The notes beneath the pieces are model-generated. The model saw only the letters and a list, made by a program, of their open reading frames with translations. It had not been told where the DNA came from and made no database searches. From Comamonas sp009360615 (GTDB taxonomy: Bacteria; Pseudomonadota; Gammaproteobacteria; Burkholderiales; Burkholderiaceae_C): a stretch of 64,000 nt of DNA. The stretch is from NCBI RefSeq assembly GCF_035784015.1, contig NZ_JALKOW010000004.1, one strand, 5' to 3'. Made by a program: the position numbers and the translations under genes. Numbering within the stretch: position 1 is the first letter of the stretch; each line of letters opens with the position of its first letter. Shown here piece by piece: positions 46,673-55,199 of this stretch.

Positions 46673-47085
46673 AGGGTGCTGCGCGCCTTGAAGGCCCAGA
46701 ACTTGCTCATGACGAACGTGCCGGTGGCCACCAGTACCAGCACGGCGGCCAGACTCCAGAAGTAATGCCAGTGCAGCCAGTTCAGGGCAACGTAGTACAG
46801 CGCCTCGTTGGCGACAAAGGAAAGGCACGCCACGGCGAAGAATTTCGCCACCACCGGCCAACCCCTGGCCCGCGCCTCCGAAAAAGTGAGCAGGGCGTGA
46901 CCGTTGTAGCTGACCGCGAAAGCCACCAGAAACGCCAGCACATTGGCCCCGAGCGGCGGCAGGCCCAGGAGTGACACCAGCAGACCGACCACCGCCAGGT
47001 GCGTGGCAGCGGCCGTGCCGCCGACCAGCACGAACTGGAGCAGCTGTGGCAGGCGGCGCAGTCTTTGCAGCAGGCCCACGATCAC
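46669..47085 (-). CDS. GtrA-family lipid-linked sugar flippase
   Basis: A 138-residue membrane protein with four hydrophobic helices and the GtrA signature (FVLVGGTAAATHLAVVGLL, VSYNGHALLTF, KFWAF near the C terminus). GtrA proteins move undecaprenyl-phosphate sugars across the inner membrane. Both ends overlap the flanking genes by four bases (ATGA), which indicates co-translation with the GT2 and deacetylase genes. Equivalent in position and family to Bordetella LgmD. Confidence 0.88.
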   Translation of the reverse strand: MIVGLLQRLRRLPQLLQFVLVGGTAAATHLAVVGLLVSLLGLPPLGANVLAFLVAFAVSYNGHALLTFSEARARGWPVVAKFFAVACLSFVANEALYYVALNWLHWHYFWSLAAVLVLVATGTFVMSKFWAFKARSTL

Positions 47086-48086
47086 GATGGATCGCGCAGC
47101 GGGCTGCGGTCTTCGTCATGGGCCACGAGGTAGATGGGGCGGCGCTTGACCTCTTCGTAGATGCGGCCGATGTACTCGCCCAGAATACCGATGGACAGCA
47201 ACTGCACGCCCGAGAACAGCATGATGCTGGCGGCCAGCGTGGGCCAGCCGCGCAAAGGGTTGCCGAAGAACAGGGCTTCGGCTGCAATCCACAGGCCATA
47301 GGCCAGAGCCACGAGGGAAATTCCGGCGCCCACCATGCTCCAGACGCGAAGGGGCAGTGTGGTGAAGGAGGTCAGCCCCAGAAGCGCCAGCGATCCCAGG
47401 CGGCGCAGATTGAAGCTGGAGTGGCCGGCAGCACGGTCCCTGGGGACAAAGGGCAGGGCCACGGTCTTGAATCCGACCCAGGCGTACAGGCCCTTCATGA
47501 AGCGATTGTTTTCCGGCAAGGCCTTGAGGGCATCGACGACCTTGCGGTCCATCCAGCGGAAGTCACCTGCGTTCGGCGGCATCTTCACCGTGCTGCCTGC
47601 GTTCATCACACGGTAGAACAGTCGGGTGCCCATGCGTTTGGCGCCACTTTCCGCACCGCGGTCGGCAATCACGCCATAGACCATCTCGTAACCCGATTGC
47701 CACAGCCCGTGCATTTCGGCCAGCATCTCCAGGGGGTGCTGGAAGTCGGCGTCGATCAGCACCACGGCGTTGCCCCGGGCGTGGTCTATGCCGGCTGACA
47801 GTGCGGCTTCCTTGCCGAAGTTGCGCGACAGGGCCAGATAGCGCAGGGGCAGGTCCTGCGCCAGGCGCAGGCTCAGCGCATGCGTGGCGTCGCGGCTACC
47901 GTCGTTGACCACCACGATCTCGAAATCGGGGGTCAAGGCCTTCACCGTCTCGGCCAGTGAACGCAGAAATCCCTCGATATTGGCTTGTTCGTTATAGGCC
48001 GGCACCACGCAGCTCAGTCGCAGCGGCTGGCGCGGCAACTGGGCGGGCGGGGCTGCGGGGGCATATTCGGCGTGAAGATCGGTCAT
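47082..48086 (-). CDS. GT2-family polyprenyl-phosphate glycosyltransferase, LgmA/GtrB-like
   Basis: A 334-residue membrane-associated glycosyltransferase. The GT-A domain has VVPAYNEQANIEGFL, the DGSRD and DADFQHP metal/nucleotide motifs and RNFGKEAALSAG. Two C-terminal helices (VWSMVGAGISLVALAYGLWI and a second before YIGRIYEEVKRRP) anchor it. It should transfer a sugar, possibly GlcNAc, to undecaprenyl phosphate on the cytoplasmic face. The MTDLH start replaces a longer in-frame one. Its stop overlaps the GtrA start. First gene of the coupled trio, divergent from the ArnT-like gene. Confidence 0.9.
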   Translation of the reverse strand: MTDLHAEYAPAAPPAQLPRQPLRLSCVVPAYNEQANIEGFLRSLAETVKALTPDFEIVVVNDGSRDATHALSLRLAQDLPLRYLALSRNFGKEAALSAGIDHARGNAVVLIDADFQHPLEMLAEMHGLWQSGYEMVYGVIADRGAESGAKRMGTRLFYRVMNAGSTVKMPPNAGDFRWMDRKVVDALKALPENNRFMKGLYAWVGFKTVALPFVPRDRAAGHSSFNLRRLGSLALLGLTSFTTLPLRVWSMVGAGISLVALAYGLWIAAEALFFGNPLRGWPTLAASIMLFSGVQLLSIGILGEYIGRIYEEVKRRPIYLVAHDEDRSPLRDPS

Positions 48087-48208
48087 GGTGCAGGATTTTC
48101 GCGCAAGTCTGTCACTGCTTGCTGGGGCAGTCACGGTTTGCACGACTTCAAAAAGGCCGTCGTTATACTCACGCCCCTATTGCCCCTGCTTCTTTCATTG
48201 ATCGTCCG

Positions 48209-49690
48209 ATGACCGCTGTTCAACGCGAATCCCTTGTTCTGGGCGGCCGCGCCGTTGCCGCCCTGCTCGCCGTCTACGGCGTGGTCTGGCTGGCCATTCA
48301 CTGGGTGACGGCCCTGGCGGCACCCGGTGACAACGTGGAACAGCTGATCTGGATTCGTTCGCTGGAGCTGGGCTATTTCAAGCATCCACCGATGCCGACA
48401 TGGATCATGGCCGCCTCTGCGGCCGTCGTGGGACCGTCCATAGGACTGACCTATGTGCTGGGCGGCGTTCTGACCCTGGGCTCTTTGGCGATTTTCTGGA
48501 AGCTGCTGTGCGATATGCGGGGCCGGGCCTATGCGACCGTAGGTCTTCTGGCGGCGCTGAGCATCACCTTCTATTGCGGGCGGCTCTATTACTACAACCA
48601 CAACGTCGTGATGATGCTGTGGATATCGATGGCCGTCGCGCTGACCTGGCAGATCACGCAGAAGCCGTCCCTGGCGGGCTGGGCCGGGCTGGGTCTGGTC
48701 TCGGGCCTGGGCATGCTCAGCAAATATCAGTATGTGCTGGCGCTGGGGGTGATCGGTCTGTGGTGGCTGCGCATCGGTGCCTGGAAGAACCCGGTGCATG
48801 TCAAAGGGGCTGCGCTGGCTGCCGTGGTCGGCCTGCTGGTGCTGTCTCCCCACCTGTACTGGCTGACAAGCCATGACTGGATGCCCATGCACTACGCCGA
48901 GCGTACGTCCCTGGGCCTGCACCTGGATACGGCCGCGCGCATCAAGATGTCCTGGACCTTTGCGGTGGACTGGATCTTCAACCGCTGCATGCCGGCGTGG
49001 ATCGTGCTGGGTGTGGCTCTGTGGTGGGGGCGTCGCAGGGCAGGCAAGACTGGAGCGCAGACTGCGCCCGTAAAGGAGCTGCCAGTCGACGCGGACCGGA
49101 TGCTGCGCGAGTTCTGGCTGCTCTGGGGCCTGGTGCCGCTGCTGGCCATGCTGGTGCTGTGCCTGTTTACGGGCTCCTATCTGCACCTGCAATGGGGTAC
49201 GGCCTTCATGTTCCTGTGTGTGCCGGCCGTCATGGAGTGGGCGCGCTCGCCACGGAGCTGGGGTGCCGCCGGGGACTTGCGTGCCGCCTGGCTGACGTTC
49301 GGGATTTTGCAGGCGCTGCTGCTGCTGCAGTTCTGGCTGGCGTCGCCCATGGGTCTGTCGGGCTACAAGAGCTCCCATCAGAACCATATCCCCGTGGACA
49401 GGATCGTGGCCGGTCTGGCGCCGGCAGCGCATCAGGCACTGGGGGGGCCTGTCGACATCATCATCGGCCCGCAGGCTCTGGCCGGGCGGATTGCCATGGA
49501 GCTGCCCGAGCGTCCGCGCGTCTATGTGGAGCGCAATCTGCAGTACAGCCCGTGGATTCGCGAGGAAGAGTTGCCGAATGCCCGCATCATCGAGGTGCTG
49601 GTGGCCGCAGACCCATTGCCTGAGGGGGTGACGCGTGCCTATGGTGTCTGGGCCTGGAGGCCGGTGAAGATCGCCAAGGGCGAGCACTGA
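48209..49690 (+). CDS. ArnT-like GT39/GT83 glycosyltransferase, LgmB-like
   Basis: A 493-residue multi-pass membrane enzyme of the dolichyl/undecaprenyl-phosphate sugar transferase superfamily. A cytoplasmic N terminus leads into helix 1, then an Asp/Glu-rich first periplasmic loop (APGDNVEQLIWIRSLELGYFKHPPMPTW) that resembles the acceptor loop of ArnT-type enzymes. About ten further helices follow, ending in a soluble periplasmic domain. It probably moves an amino sugar from a polyprenyl phosphate to lipid A phosphate or another envelope acceptor. It is divergent from the coupled GT2/GtrA/YdjC trio, 122 bases away. Confidence 0.85.
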   Translation: MTAVQRESLVLGGRAVAALLAVYGVVWLAIHWVTALAAPGDNVEQLIWIRSLELGYFKHPPMPTWIMAASAAVVGPSIGLTYVLGGVLTLGSLAIFWKLLCDMRGRAYATVGLLAALSITFYCGRLYYYNHNVVMMLWISMAVALTWQITQKPSLAGWAGLGLVSGLGMLSKYQYVLALGVIGLWWLRIGAWKNPVHVKGAALAAVVGLLVLSPHLYWLTSHDWMPMHYAERTSLGLHLDTAARIKMSWTFAVDWIFNRCMPAWIVLGVALWWGRRRAGKTGAQTAPVKELPVDADRMLREFWLLWGLVPLLAMLVLCLFTGSYLHLQWGTAFMFLCVPAVMEWARSPRSWGAAGDLRAAWLTFGILQALLLLQFWLASPMGLSGYKSSHQNHIPVDRIVAGLAPAAHQALGGPVDIIIGPQALAGRIAMELPERPRVYVERNLQYSPWIREEELPNARIIEVLVAADPLPEGVTRAYGVWAWRPVKIAKGEH

Positions 49691-49712
49691 GTGCCGCATG
49701 CCGGCAAAGTCA

Positions 49713-49736
49713 AAGGCGGGCATCGCGGCCCGCCTT
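49713..49736. terminator. Bidirectional terminator between the ArnT-like gene and flgN
   Basis: A 9-bp perfect stem (AAGGCGGGC and complement, 6-base loop) lies between two convergent genes, followed by CTT on the plus strand and CTTTGAC on the minus strand. Confidence 0.75.
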
Positions 49737-49765
49737 CTTGATGGAGATGGCCGAGACGGCCTGAC

Positions 49766-50128
49766 TCAGCTGGCGGCGTGGTAAATGCGTGCACGCCCTG
49801 TCTGCGAAGCGCCGCGCAGGCTGCTCTCGTAGGTGCTGTCTTCGGCCGCCGGCACCAGTGCCTTGGTGCGGCGCTGGTTGAGCACGGAAAGCCGTGCCAG
49901 CTGGTCTCGCACCAGTGAGATTTCGCGGTCCAGGTTCTGTGCACGCGCGCGCAGCGCAGGCGTCCAGTCATCGGCCGAAAAGCGTTTGACGAGCTGGGAA
50001 AACGCCACCATGGCGTCACGAAGGCGGGTGCTGGACTGTTCCAGCGCGGATGCGTCCGGTGACTGCAGCGATGCCGAAACGGTCTGAATCACCGCATCCA
50101 GCGAATCGAGCATTTCCTGCAAGGTCAT
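49766..50128 (-). CDS. flgN: FlgN, flagellar hook-junction protein chaperone
   Basis: A 120-residue helical protein (MTLQEMLDSLDAVIQTVSASL), with long amphipathic helices to about residue 90 and a short basic tail. FlgN binds the C termini of FlgK and FlgL and holds them ready for export. Both clients are encoded in this cluster. Identification rests on size, helical pattern and the tight pairing with flgM; FlgN sequences are weakly conserved. Confidence 0.85.
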   Translation of the reverse strand: MTLQEMLDSLDAVIQTVSASLQSPDASALEQSSTRLRDAMVAFSQLVKRFSADDWTPALRARAQNLDREISLVRDQLARLSVLNQRRTKALVPAAEDSTYESSLRGASQTGRARIYHAAS

Positions 50129-50166
50129 CGGTTCAGCCTCTGTTCGGGAGTTCAGGCTCGGGCGCG

Positions 50167-50481
50167 TCAGCCGCGGGCATGAACCAGGAATTCTTCGGTA
50201 TTGGCCAGCAGCTTGTCTGCAACGGCCTCGGCATTGACGCGGAAGCTGCCATTGGCAATGGCTTCGCGCATGGCCTTGACGCGATCGGCGTCAAAGTCGG
50301 TATTGGTGCGGCTTTGGCTGTCCAGGGCGCGGGCCGAGGACGAAAAGGACACGGGCACGCCGGCGGCGCGCTCGGACAAGCCTTTGGTCGATTCTTCGGT
50401 GGCAACCGTGGTCGCGGATTTCGGGGTCTGCTTGGCGGCTGCAGCGGTCTGCTGCAGGTCCGGCTTATTGCCTATCTTCAT
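50167..50481 (-). CDS. flgM: FlgM, anti-sigma-28 factor
   Basis: A 104-residue protein. It has the conserved N terminus MKIGNKPD, a disordered Ala/Thr/Ser-rich middle and the sigma-28-binding C-terminal region RVKAMREAIANGSFRVNAEAVADKLL. FlgM holds FliA inactive until it is exported through the completed hook, coupling late gene expression to assembly. Start chosen for MKIGN; the longer frame is not FlgM-like. A FliA-type promoter lies about 20 bases upstream of the start, as is usual for flgM autoregulation. Confidence 0.93.
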   Translation of the reverse strand: MKIGNKPDLQQTAAAAKQTPKSATTVATEESTKGLSERAAGVPVSFSSSARALDSQSRTNTDFDADRVKAMREAIANGSFRVNAEAVADKLLANTEEFLVHARG

Positions 50482-50501
50482 GCGGGTTCTCCAATCGCCC
50501 T

Positions 50502-50528
50502 GTATCGGCGTAGGGCGCTGTAGCCTTG
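50502..50528 (-). promoter_or_regulatory. Candidate FliA (sigma-28) promoter for flgM-flgN
   Basis: On the minus strand a -10 element GCCGATAC (7 of 8 to GCCGATAA) follows a weak -35 CAAGGCTA with the correct 11-base spacing. It is about 20 bases before the flgM start. The -35 match is poor, so confidence is moderate. Confidence 0.5.
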
Positions 50529-50597
50529 CTTTCGACAAGGGCGTGTAAAACTTGAGGAATATTTGGCATGGTTTTTAAAGTGAGCATGCACTCTCTT

Positions 50598-51356
50598 TTA
50601 TTGAACCAGAACCACGCCGCTGGCATTGACCGTTCCCGTGACGAGGCGACCATTATCCATGCGAACCCGTACCTGCTGCCCTTCTCCGGCTGCTGCCATG
50701 GCCTTGCCCGAGCCGGCCACGCTGAAGCCGCCACCGTTGATCATCACCTGCACGGGCGATCCTGCCGTGAACAGGGCCGGCGGGCGCACCATGTTCTGGC
50801 GCAGGGCCTGGCCGGATGCCAGCGGGCGGGCTGCGACCATGCCGATGAAGTCCTGGGCATTGGCGAAGACGGCGGCGCTGTCCTCGGCCCAGTCCACCTC
50901 CGCAGGCACTGCGTCTTCCGCGCTCAGCGTCTTGCCGGCGGGAATATTGCCCTGCGCCACCCAGGCCGGGCCATAGGCGCGCACGGTGATGGGCAGGAAC
51001 ACGTTCCAGGGCACGCTGCCCTGCACGCAGCGCAGGCCCAGCCGGGTGCGCCCCCAGAGGCGGCTGCCCGCAGGCAGATAGGGCTCGACCTTGGCACAGG
51101 CCGCCAGACGCAGGCGTGAGTCCAGCTGGCCCATCTGGACCTCCATGCGCAAAGCCATGCCGTTGCCGGCTTGCGGCGTCTCGGCCGATGGCTGGTGCAG
51201 TGCCGCATCGACAAAGCGCTGGCCGATCTGGCTGAGCTGCGCCGCGCCGTCCTGGGCCTGAGCGCCAGGTGCCAGCAGCAGCGCGCTCAGACCCCATGCC
51301 GCAGCCAGGCCTTGAGAGGGGCGAAGGCGCAGAAACAGGGAAAAGCGGCCAGACAT
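50598..51356 (-). CDS. flgA: FlgA, P-ring assembly chaperone
   Basis: A 252-residue periplasmic protein with a Sec signal peptide (cleaved after AQA). The C-terminal SAF-type region begins near residue 125 (VAQGNIPAGKTLSAEDAV) and ends in a beta-rich segment (VQVMINGGGFSVAGSGKAMA). FlgA helps FlgI polymerise into the P ring. It is divergent from flgB across about 200 bases that must carry promoters for both flagellar units. The usual flgA-flgB arrangement in betaproteobacteria supports the assignment. Confidence 0.93.
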   Translation of the reverse strand: MSGRFSLFLRLRPSQGLAAAWGLSALLLAPGAQAQDGAAQLSQIGQRFVDAALHQPSAETPQAGNGMALRMEVQMGQLDSRLRLAACAKVEPYLPAGSRLWGRTRLGLRCVQGSVPWNVFLPITVRAYGPAWVAQGNIPAGKTLSAEDAVPAEVDWAEDSAAVFANAQDFIGMVAARPLASGQALRQNMVRPPALFTAGSPVQVMINGGGFSVAGSGKAMAAAGEGQQVRVRMDNGRLVTGTVNASGVVLVQ

Positions 51357-51558
51357 GCATCAATCCTTTGAAGTATCCGCAGGCACAGGGCTGCAGACGA
51401 TGGCTGCAAATATAGGCGCGACTCGGCTTGCCCAATGGCTTGAAGTGCCAGCGCAATACCGCTTTCTTCGCGCTTTAGTTCGCGCTGCCGATTTTGATAA
51501 TCCTCGCATGCCGCAGTCCGTGGGCTCCGGCGTCCCGAATTCTGAAAGCGAGGCCGCA

Positions 51559-51972
51559 ATGCTGAACAAAATGACCGAACGTCTGGACTTCCAAAGCGAG
51601 GCGCTGCTGCTGCGCGCCGAGCGCCAGCGTGCGATTGCCAGCAATATCGCCAATGCGGACACCCCTGGCTACGTGGCACGCGACTTCAACTTTCGCGAGG
51701 CCTTGCTGGCCGCGACCAGTGGACCCAGGCCTTTGGCCCAGGCCAGCGTCACGGCGGCAGGCCACATTCCGCTGCAGGCGCAGATGTCGGACGAGGCGCT
51801 CAAGGCCAGGCTCGGTTATTCGGTCAATTCCCAGCCCAGCCTGGACAACAACACCGTGGATCTGGATCGCGAGCGCGCCAACTTTGTCGACAACTCCGTG
51901 CGCTACGAAGCCACGCTGCGCTTCATCAACGGCCAGGCCAAGACCATGCTCAGCGCCATTCAAGGCCAGTAA
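51559..51972 (+). CDS. flgB: FlgB, proximal rod protein
   Basis: A 137-residue rod protein with the N-terminal segment RAERQRAIASNIANADTPGYVARDFNF, characteristic of the axial-protein family. It lacks the long central domains of the hook and distal rod proteins. FlgB forms the base of the rod in the periplasm. It is the first of a long plus-strand flagellar operon; the next gene starts 16 bases after the stop codon. The in-frame upstream extension is not conserved and was excluded. Confidence 0.95.
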   Translation: MLNKMTERLDFQSEALLLRAERQRAIASNIANADTPGYVARDFNFREALLAATSGPRPLAQASVTAAGHIPLQAQMSDEALKARLGYSVNSQPSLDNNTVDLDRERANFVDNSVRYEATLRFINGQAKTMLSAIQGQ

Positions 51973-51988
51973 GCCCAGGAGCTCAACC

Positions 51989-52393
51989 ATGTCCATGTTT
52001 TCCATCTTCAATATCTCGGGCAGTGCGGTCAGCGCCCAGTCCCAGCGTCTGAACGTGGTGGCCTCCAATCTGGCCAACGTCGATGCCGTGGCCGGGCCCG
52101 ATGGCAGCGTCTACAAGGCGCGCCAGGTCGTGTTCCAGACCGTTCCCATGGGCCACGACGGCAGCGCAGGCGTCAAGGTCAATGCCATCAGCGAGGACAA
52201 CACGCCTGGACGCCGCATCCATGATCCCAGCAATCCGCTGGCCGATGGTGACGGCTATGTCACCCATTCCAACGTGAGCGCCGTGGACGAGATGGTCAAC
52301 ATGATCTCGGCCTCGCGCTCCTACCAGAACAACGTGGAAGTCATGAACACGGCCAAGACGCTGCTGCTCAAGACTCTGCAAATGGGCCAGTAA
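51989..52393 (+). CDS. flgC: FlgC, proximal rod protein
   Basis: A 134-residue rod protein. It has the axial N terminus SIFNISGSAVSAQSQRLNVV with ASNLANVDAV and the C-terminal coiled coil VDEMVNMISASRSYQNNVEVM. It assembles on FlgB in the rod. CAGGAG precedes the ATG. Length and end motifs match the family. Confidence 0.96.
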   Translation: MSMFSIFNISGSAVSAQSQRLNVVASNLANVDAVAGPDGSVYKARQVVFQTVPMGHDGSAGVKVNAISEDNTPGRRIHDPSNPLADGDGYVTHSNVSAVDEMVNMISASRSYQNNVEVMNTAKTLLLKTLQMGQ

Positions 52394-52409
52394 GCCCGGG
52401 AACACGCAC

Positions 52410-53072
52410 ATGATCTACGGCGCAAACAGCGTGGACGGCACCACGACCACCTCCACCAGCAACACCAAGAATGCGGTGACCGATCCCAACGAGGCGCAGA
52501 ACCGCTTCCTCAAGCTGCTGGTGGCGCAGCTCAACAACCAGGACCCCATGAATCCCATGGACAACGCGCAGATGACCTCGCAGATGGCGCAGATCAATAC
52601 CGTGACCGGGATTCAGCAACTGAACCAGACCATGGCTTCCATGTCCAGCCAGTTCACGGCCATGCAGGTGCTGCAAGGCACTTCCATGATCGGCCGTACC
52701 GTGCTGACCGAGGGCAACACCCTGGGCGTGGCGGCCGATGGCACGCATACCGCCGCCTTCGATCTGGACAGCCAGGCTGCCAGCGTCAAGATCCAGATCA
52801 CCACGGCCGGCGGCGAGCTGGTGGACACCATCGATCTCGGTGCCGGTGCTGCCGGACGCAACTACTTCACCTGGGACGGCAAGGCCAAGTACAGCGGCGA
52901 TGCTTCGCAACTGCGCTACAGCGTGGTGGCCACCAATGGCACGACCGCCGTGGCATCGACCCCGTTGGCACCGCATGCCGTGATCGCCACCAGCTCGGCC
53001 AACGGTGCGCTGTCTCTGGAGCTCGACAACGGCAGCAGCGTGGCTTATTCCGGCGTCAAGGCCGTTTACTGA
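52410..53072 (+). CDS. flgD: FlgD, hook capping protein
   Basis: A 220-residue protein. The N-terminal export and oligomerisation region includes NRFLKLLVAQLNNQDPMNPM and the helix TSQMAQINTVTGIQQL; the C-terminal part has FlgD Ig-like/tudor domains (YFTWDGKA). FlgD caps the growing hook and is removed later. It is followed 14 bases later by flgE. Confidence 0.96.
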   Translation: MIYGANSVDGTTTTSTSNTKNAVTDPNEAQNRFLKLLVAQLNNQDPMNPMDNAQMTSQMAQINTVTGIQQLNQTMASMSSQFTAMQVLQGTSMIGRTVLTEGNTLGVAADGTHTAAFDLDSQAASVKIQITTAGGELVDTIDLGAGAAGRNYFTWDGKAKYSGDASQLRYSVVATNGTTAVASTPLAPHAVIATSSANGALSLELDNGSSVAYSGVKAVY

Positions 53073-53086
53073 TTGAGGAACACATC

Positions 53087-54355
53087 ATGGGTTTTCAACA
53101 AGGTCTCTCCGGTCTGAACGCGGCCAGCAAGAATCTGGACGTCATCGGCCACAACATTGCCAACTCCAACACCACGGGCTTCAAGGCTTCGCGTGCCGAC
53201 TTTGCCGAAATGATCGCCAGTGCCATCGGCTCGGCCAGCGGCCAGAGCAGCGGCATCGGTGTCAACGTGGCCTCCGTGTCCCAGCAGTTCCGGCAGGGCT
53301 CCATCACTTCGACAGGCAACAACCTGGACATTGCCATCAACGGCAACGGCTTTTTCGTCGTCAAGCAAAGCGATGGCAGCATCGCCTATACGCGTGCCGG
53401 CAACTTCGGTCTGGACAAGGAGGGCAACCTCAAGACCGTGGACAACGACAATGTCATGGGCTACGTGGTGGATCCTTCGACCGGCAAGATCCAGTCGGGT
53501 GCCACGCCCGTGCCGATGAGCTTTCCCACGGGGCAGCCGATTCCTGCCAAGCAGACGTCCAAGGTGAATGTGGAGCTGAACCTGGATGCGCGCGCCACGG
53601 CGGCCGCCGGCGACGCGACGGCCACGCCGCCGGTTGCCGCCACGCCGCGTGCCACCTACGGCACCTCGCTCAATGTCTATGACACGCAGGGCACGGCGAT
53701 TCCCGTCAACCTGTACTTCGAGAAAGACGCCACCGGCAACACCTGGAACATCTTCAACTCGCTCGATGCCACGGCCACCCCCATCGGCAAGGCCGTGTTC
53801 GATGCCAGCGGCAAGCTCACCAGCGTCACTCCCAATGCGCCAACCACGGGGTCGGGCTCCACGCTGAACCTGAGCATCAGCGGCGGTTCGGCCAATCCCA
53901 ACGGACTGCCTGCGTTCGGCGTGGCCTTCGATTTCGGCGGCCTGACCCAGTTCGGCACCAAGTTTGCCGTCAGCAGCCTCAAGCAGGACGGCTATACCTC
54001 GGGGGCACTGACGGGCATCAATGTGGGGCGCGACGGCTCCATCGTGGCTTCGTATTCCAACGGCGTCACGCGCACCGAAGGCCAGATCGCTCTGGCGGCC
54101 TTCACCAATACCCAGGGCCTGGGCTCCATCGGCAACAACAAATGGGTGGCCACCTCCGATTCGGGTCCTGCGCTCAACGGTTCGGCCCAGACCGGCACCT
54201 TCGGCTCGCTGCAGTCCGGCGCTCTGGAGGAGTCCAACGTGGATCTGACCGCGGAGCTGGTCAACATGATGACGGCTCAGCGCTCCTATCAGGCCAATGC
54301 CCAGACCATCAAGACGCAGGACCAGGTGTTCTCCACCCTGGTGAATCTGCGTTAA
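53087..54355 (+). CDS. flgE: FlgE, flagellar hook protein
   Basis: A 422-residue hook protein with the axial N-terminal motif FQQGLSGLNAASKNLDVIGHNIANSNTTGFK and the C-terminal SNVDLTAELVNMMTAQRSYQANAQTIKTQD. The variable surface region (about residues 160-300) is rich in Ala, Gly and Thr. It polymerises into the flexible universal joint. The length is slightly above the Salmonella protein (403). Confidence 0.97.
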   Translation: MGFQQGLSGLNAASKNLDVIGHNIANSNTTGFKASRADFAEMIASAIGSASGQSSGIGVNVASVSQQFRQGSITSTGNNLDIAINGNGFFVVKQSDGSIAYTRAGNFGLDKEGNLKTVDNDNVMGYVVDPSTGKIQSGATPVPMSFPTGQPIPAKQTSKVNVELNLDARATAAAGDATATPPVAATPRATYGTSLNVYDTQGTAIPVNLYFEKDATGNTWNIFNSLDATATPIGKAVFDASGKLTSVTPNAPTTGSGSTLNLSISGGSANPNGLPAFGVAFDFGGLTQFGTKFAVSSLKQDGYTSGALTGINVGRDGSIVASYSNGVTRTEGQIALAAFTNTQGLGSIGNNKWVATSDSGPALNGSAQTGTFGSLQSGALEESNVDLTAELVNMMTAQRSYQANAQTIKTQDQVFSTLVNLR

Positions 54356-54440
54356 CGGATAAGCCCCCGAGACGCTTTGCGCTCTCCCGCCCCGAAGGGG
54401 AAGCCGCCAAGGCGATTGATTTGACAGAAGGAAGGTCAGC

Positions 54441-55181
54441 ATGGACAGAATCATTTATACGTCGATGACCGGCGCCAATGCGGCTGCCCAGCGTCAGGCC
54501 GTGCTGGCCCACAACCTGGCGAATGCGGGCACGAACGGCTTTCGCGCCGAGATGTCCGCGTTCCGCTCGGTACCGCTGCAGGGCTCCGGTGCCGGCACGC
54601 GTGTGTTTGCGCTGGAAGCTACCTCCGGCTATCAGGAGACTGCAGGTCCAGCCCAGCGCACTGGCAGGGCGCTGGACGCCATGGCCATGGGCCGCGCCTG
54701 GTTTGCCGTGCAGGGGCTCGATGGCCAGGAGGCATACACCCGCAACGGCGTCTTCGAGATCTCGCCCGAAGGGCAGCTGGTCAACAGCAACGGGCAGGCC
54801 GTGCTCTCCGATGGAGGCGCTCCCATCGACATCCCGCCCGAGTCCACGATCTCGCTGGGCTCGGACGGCACGCTGACGGCCAAGACGGGCAATCAGCTGC
54901 CCGTGGCCGTGGGGCGCATCAAGCTGGTGACCCCGCCCGTCGATGAGCCGCTGGTGCGCGGCGATGACGGCTTTTTTCGCGCGGCCCAGGGCGATGCGCT
55001 GCCCAATGACGAAACGGCACGATTGCTGTCGGGCTCGATCGAGGGCTCGAACGTCAACTCCGTCGAAACCATGGTCGGCATGATCGCTGCCTCGCGCCAG
55101 TTCGAGCAGCAGATGAAGTTGCTGCAGACCGCTGAAACCAACGATAAATCCGCCAGCCAGCTGCTGAGCCTGAACGGCTGA
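54441..55181 (+). CDS. flgF: FlgF, rod protein
   Basis: A 246-residue proximal rod protein. It has the N terminus MDRIIYTSMTGANAAAQRQAVLAHNLANA and the C-terminal segment SVETMVGMIAASRQFEQQMKLLQT. It is the partner of FlgG in the rod and is shorter than FlgE. GAAGGTC lies 6 bases before the ATG. The 85-base gap before it contains a small GC-rich palindrome (CCCCGAAGGGG). Confidence 0.96.
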   Translation: MDRIIYTSMTGANAAAQRQAVLAHNLANAGTNGFRAEMSAFRSVPLQGSGAGTRVFALEATSGYQETAGPAQRTGRALDAMAMGRAWFAVQGLDGQEAYTRNGVFEISPEGQLVNSNGQAVLSDGGAPIDIPPESTISLGSDGTLTAKTGNQLPVAVGRIKLVTPPVDEPLVRGDDGFFRAAQGDALPNDETARLLSGSIEGSNVNSVETMVGMIAASRQFEQQMKLLQTAETNDKSASQLLSLNG

Positions 55182-55199
55182 TAGCCAAAGGAATACGCC

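Noticed and set aside
51421..51500. FliA promoter before flgB (GCCGATTT)
   Set aside because: The -35 position does not match and the -10 is imperfect.
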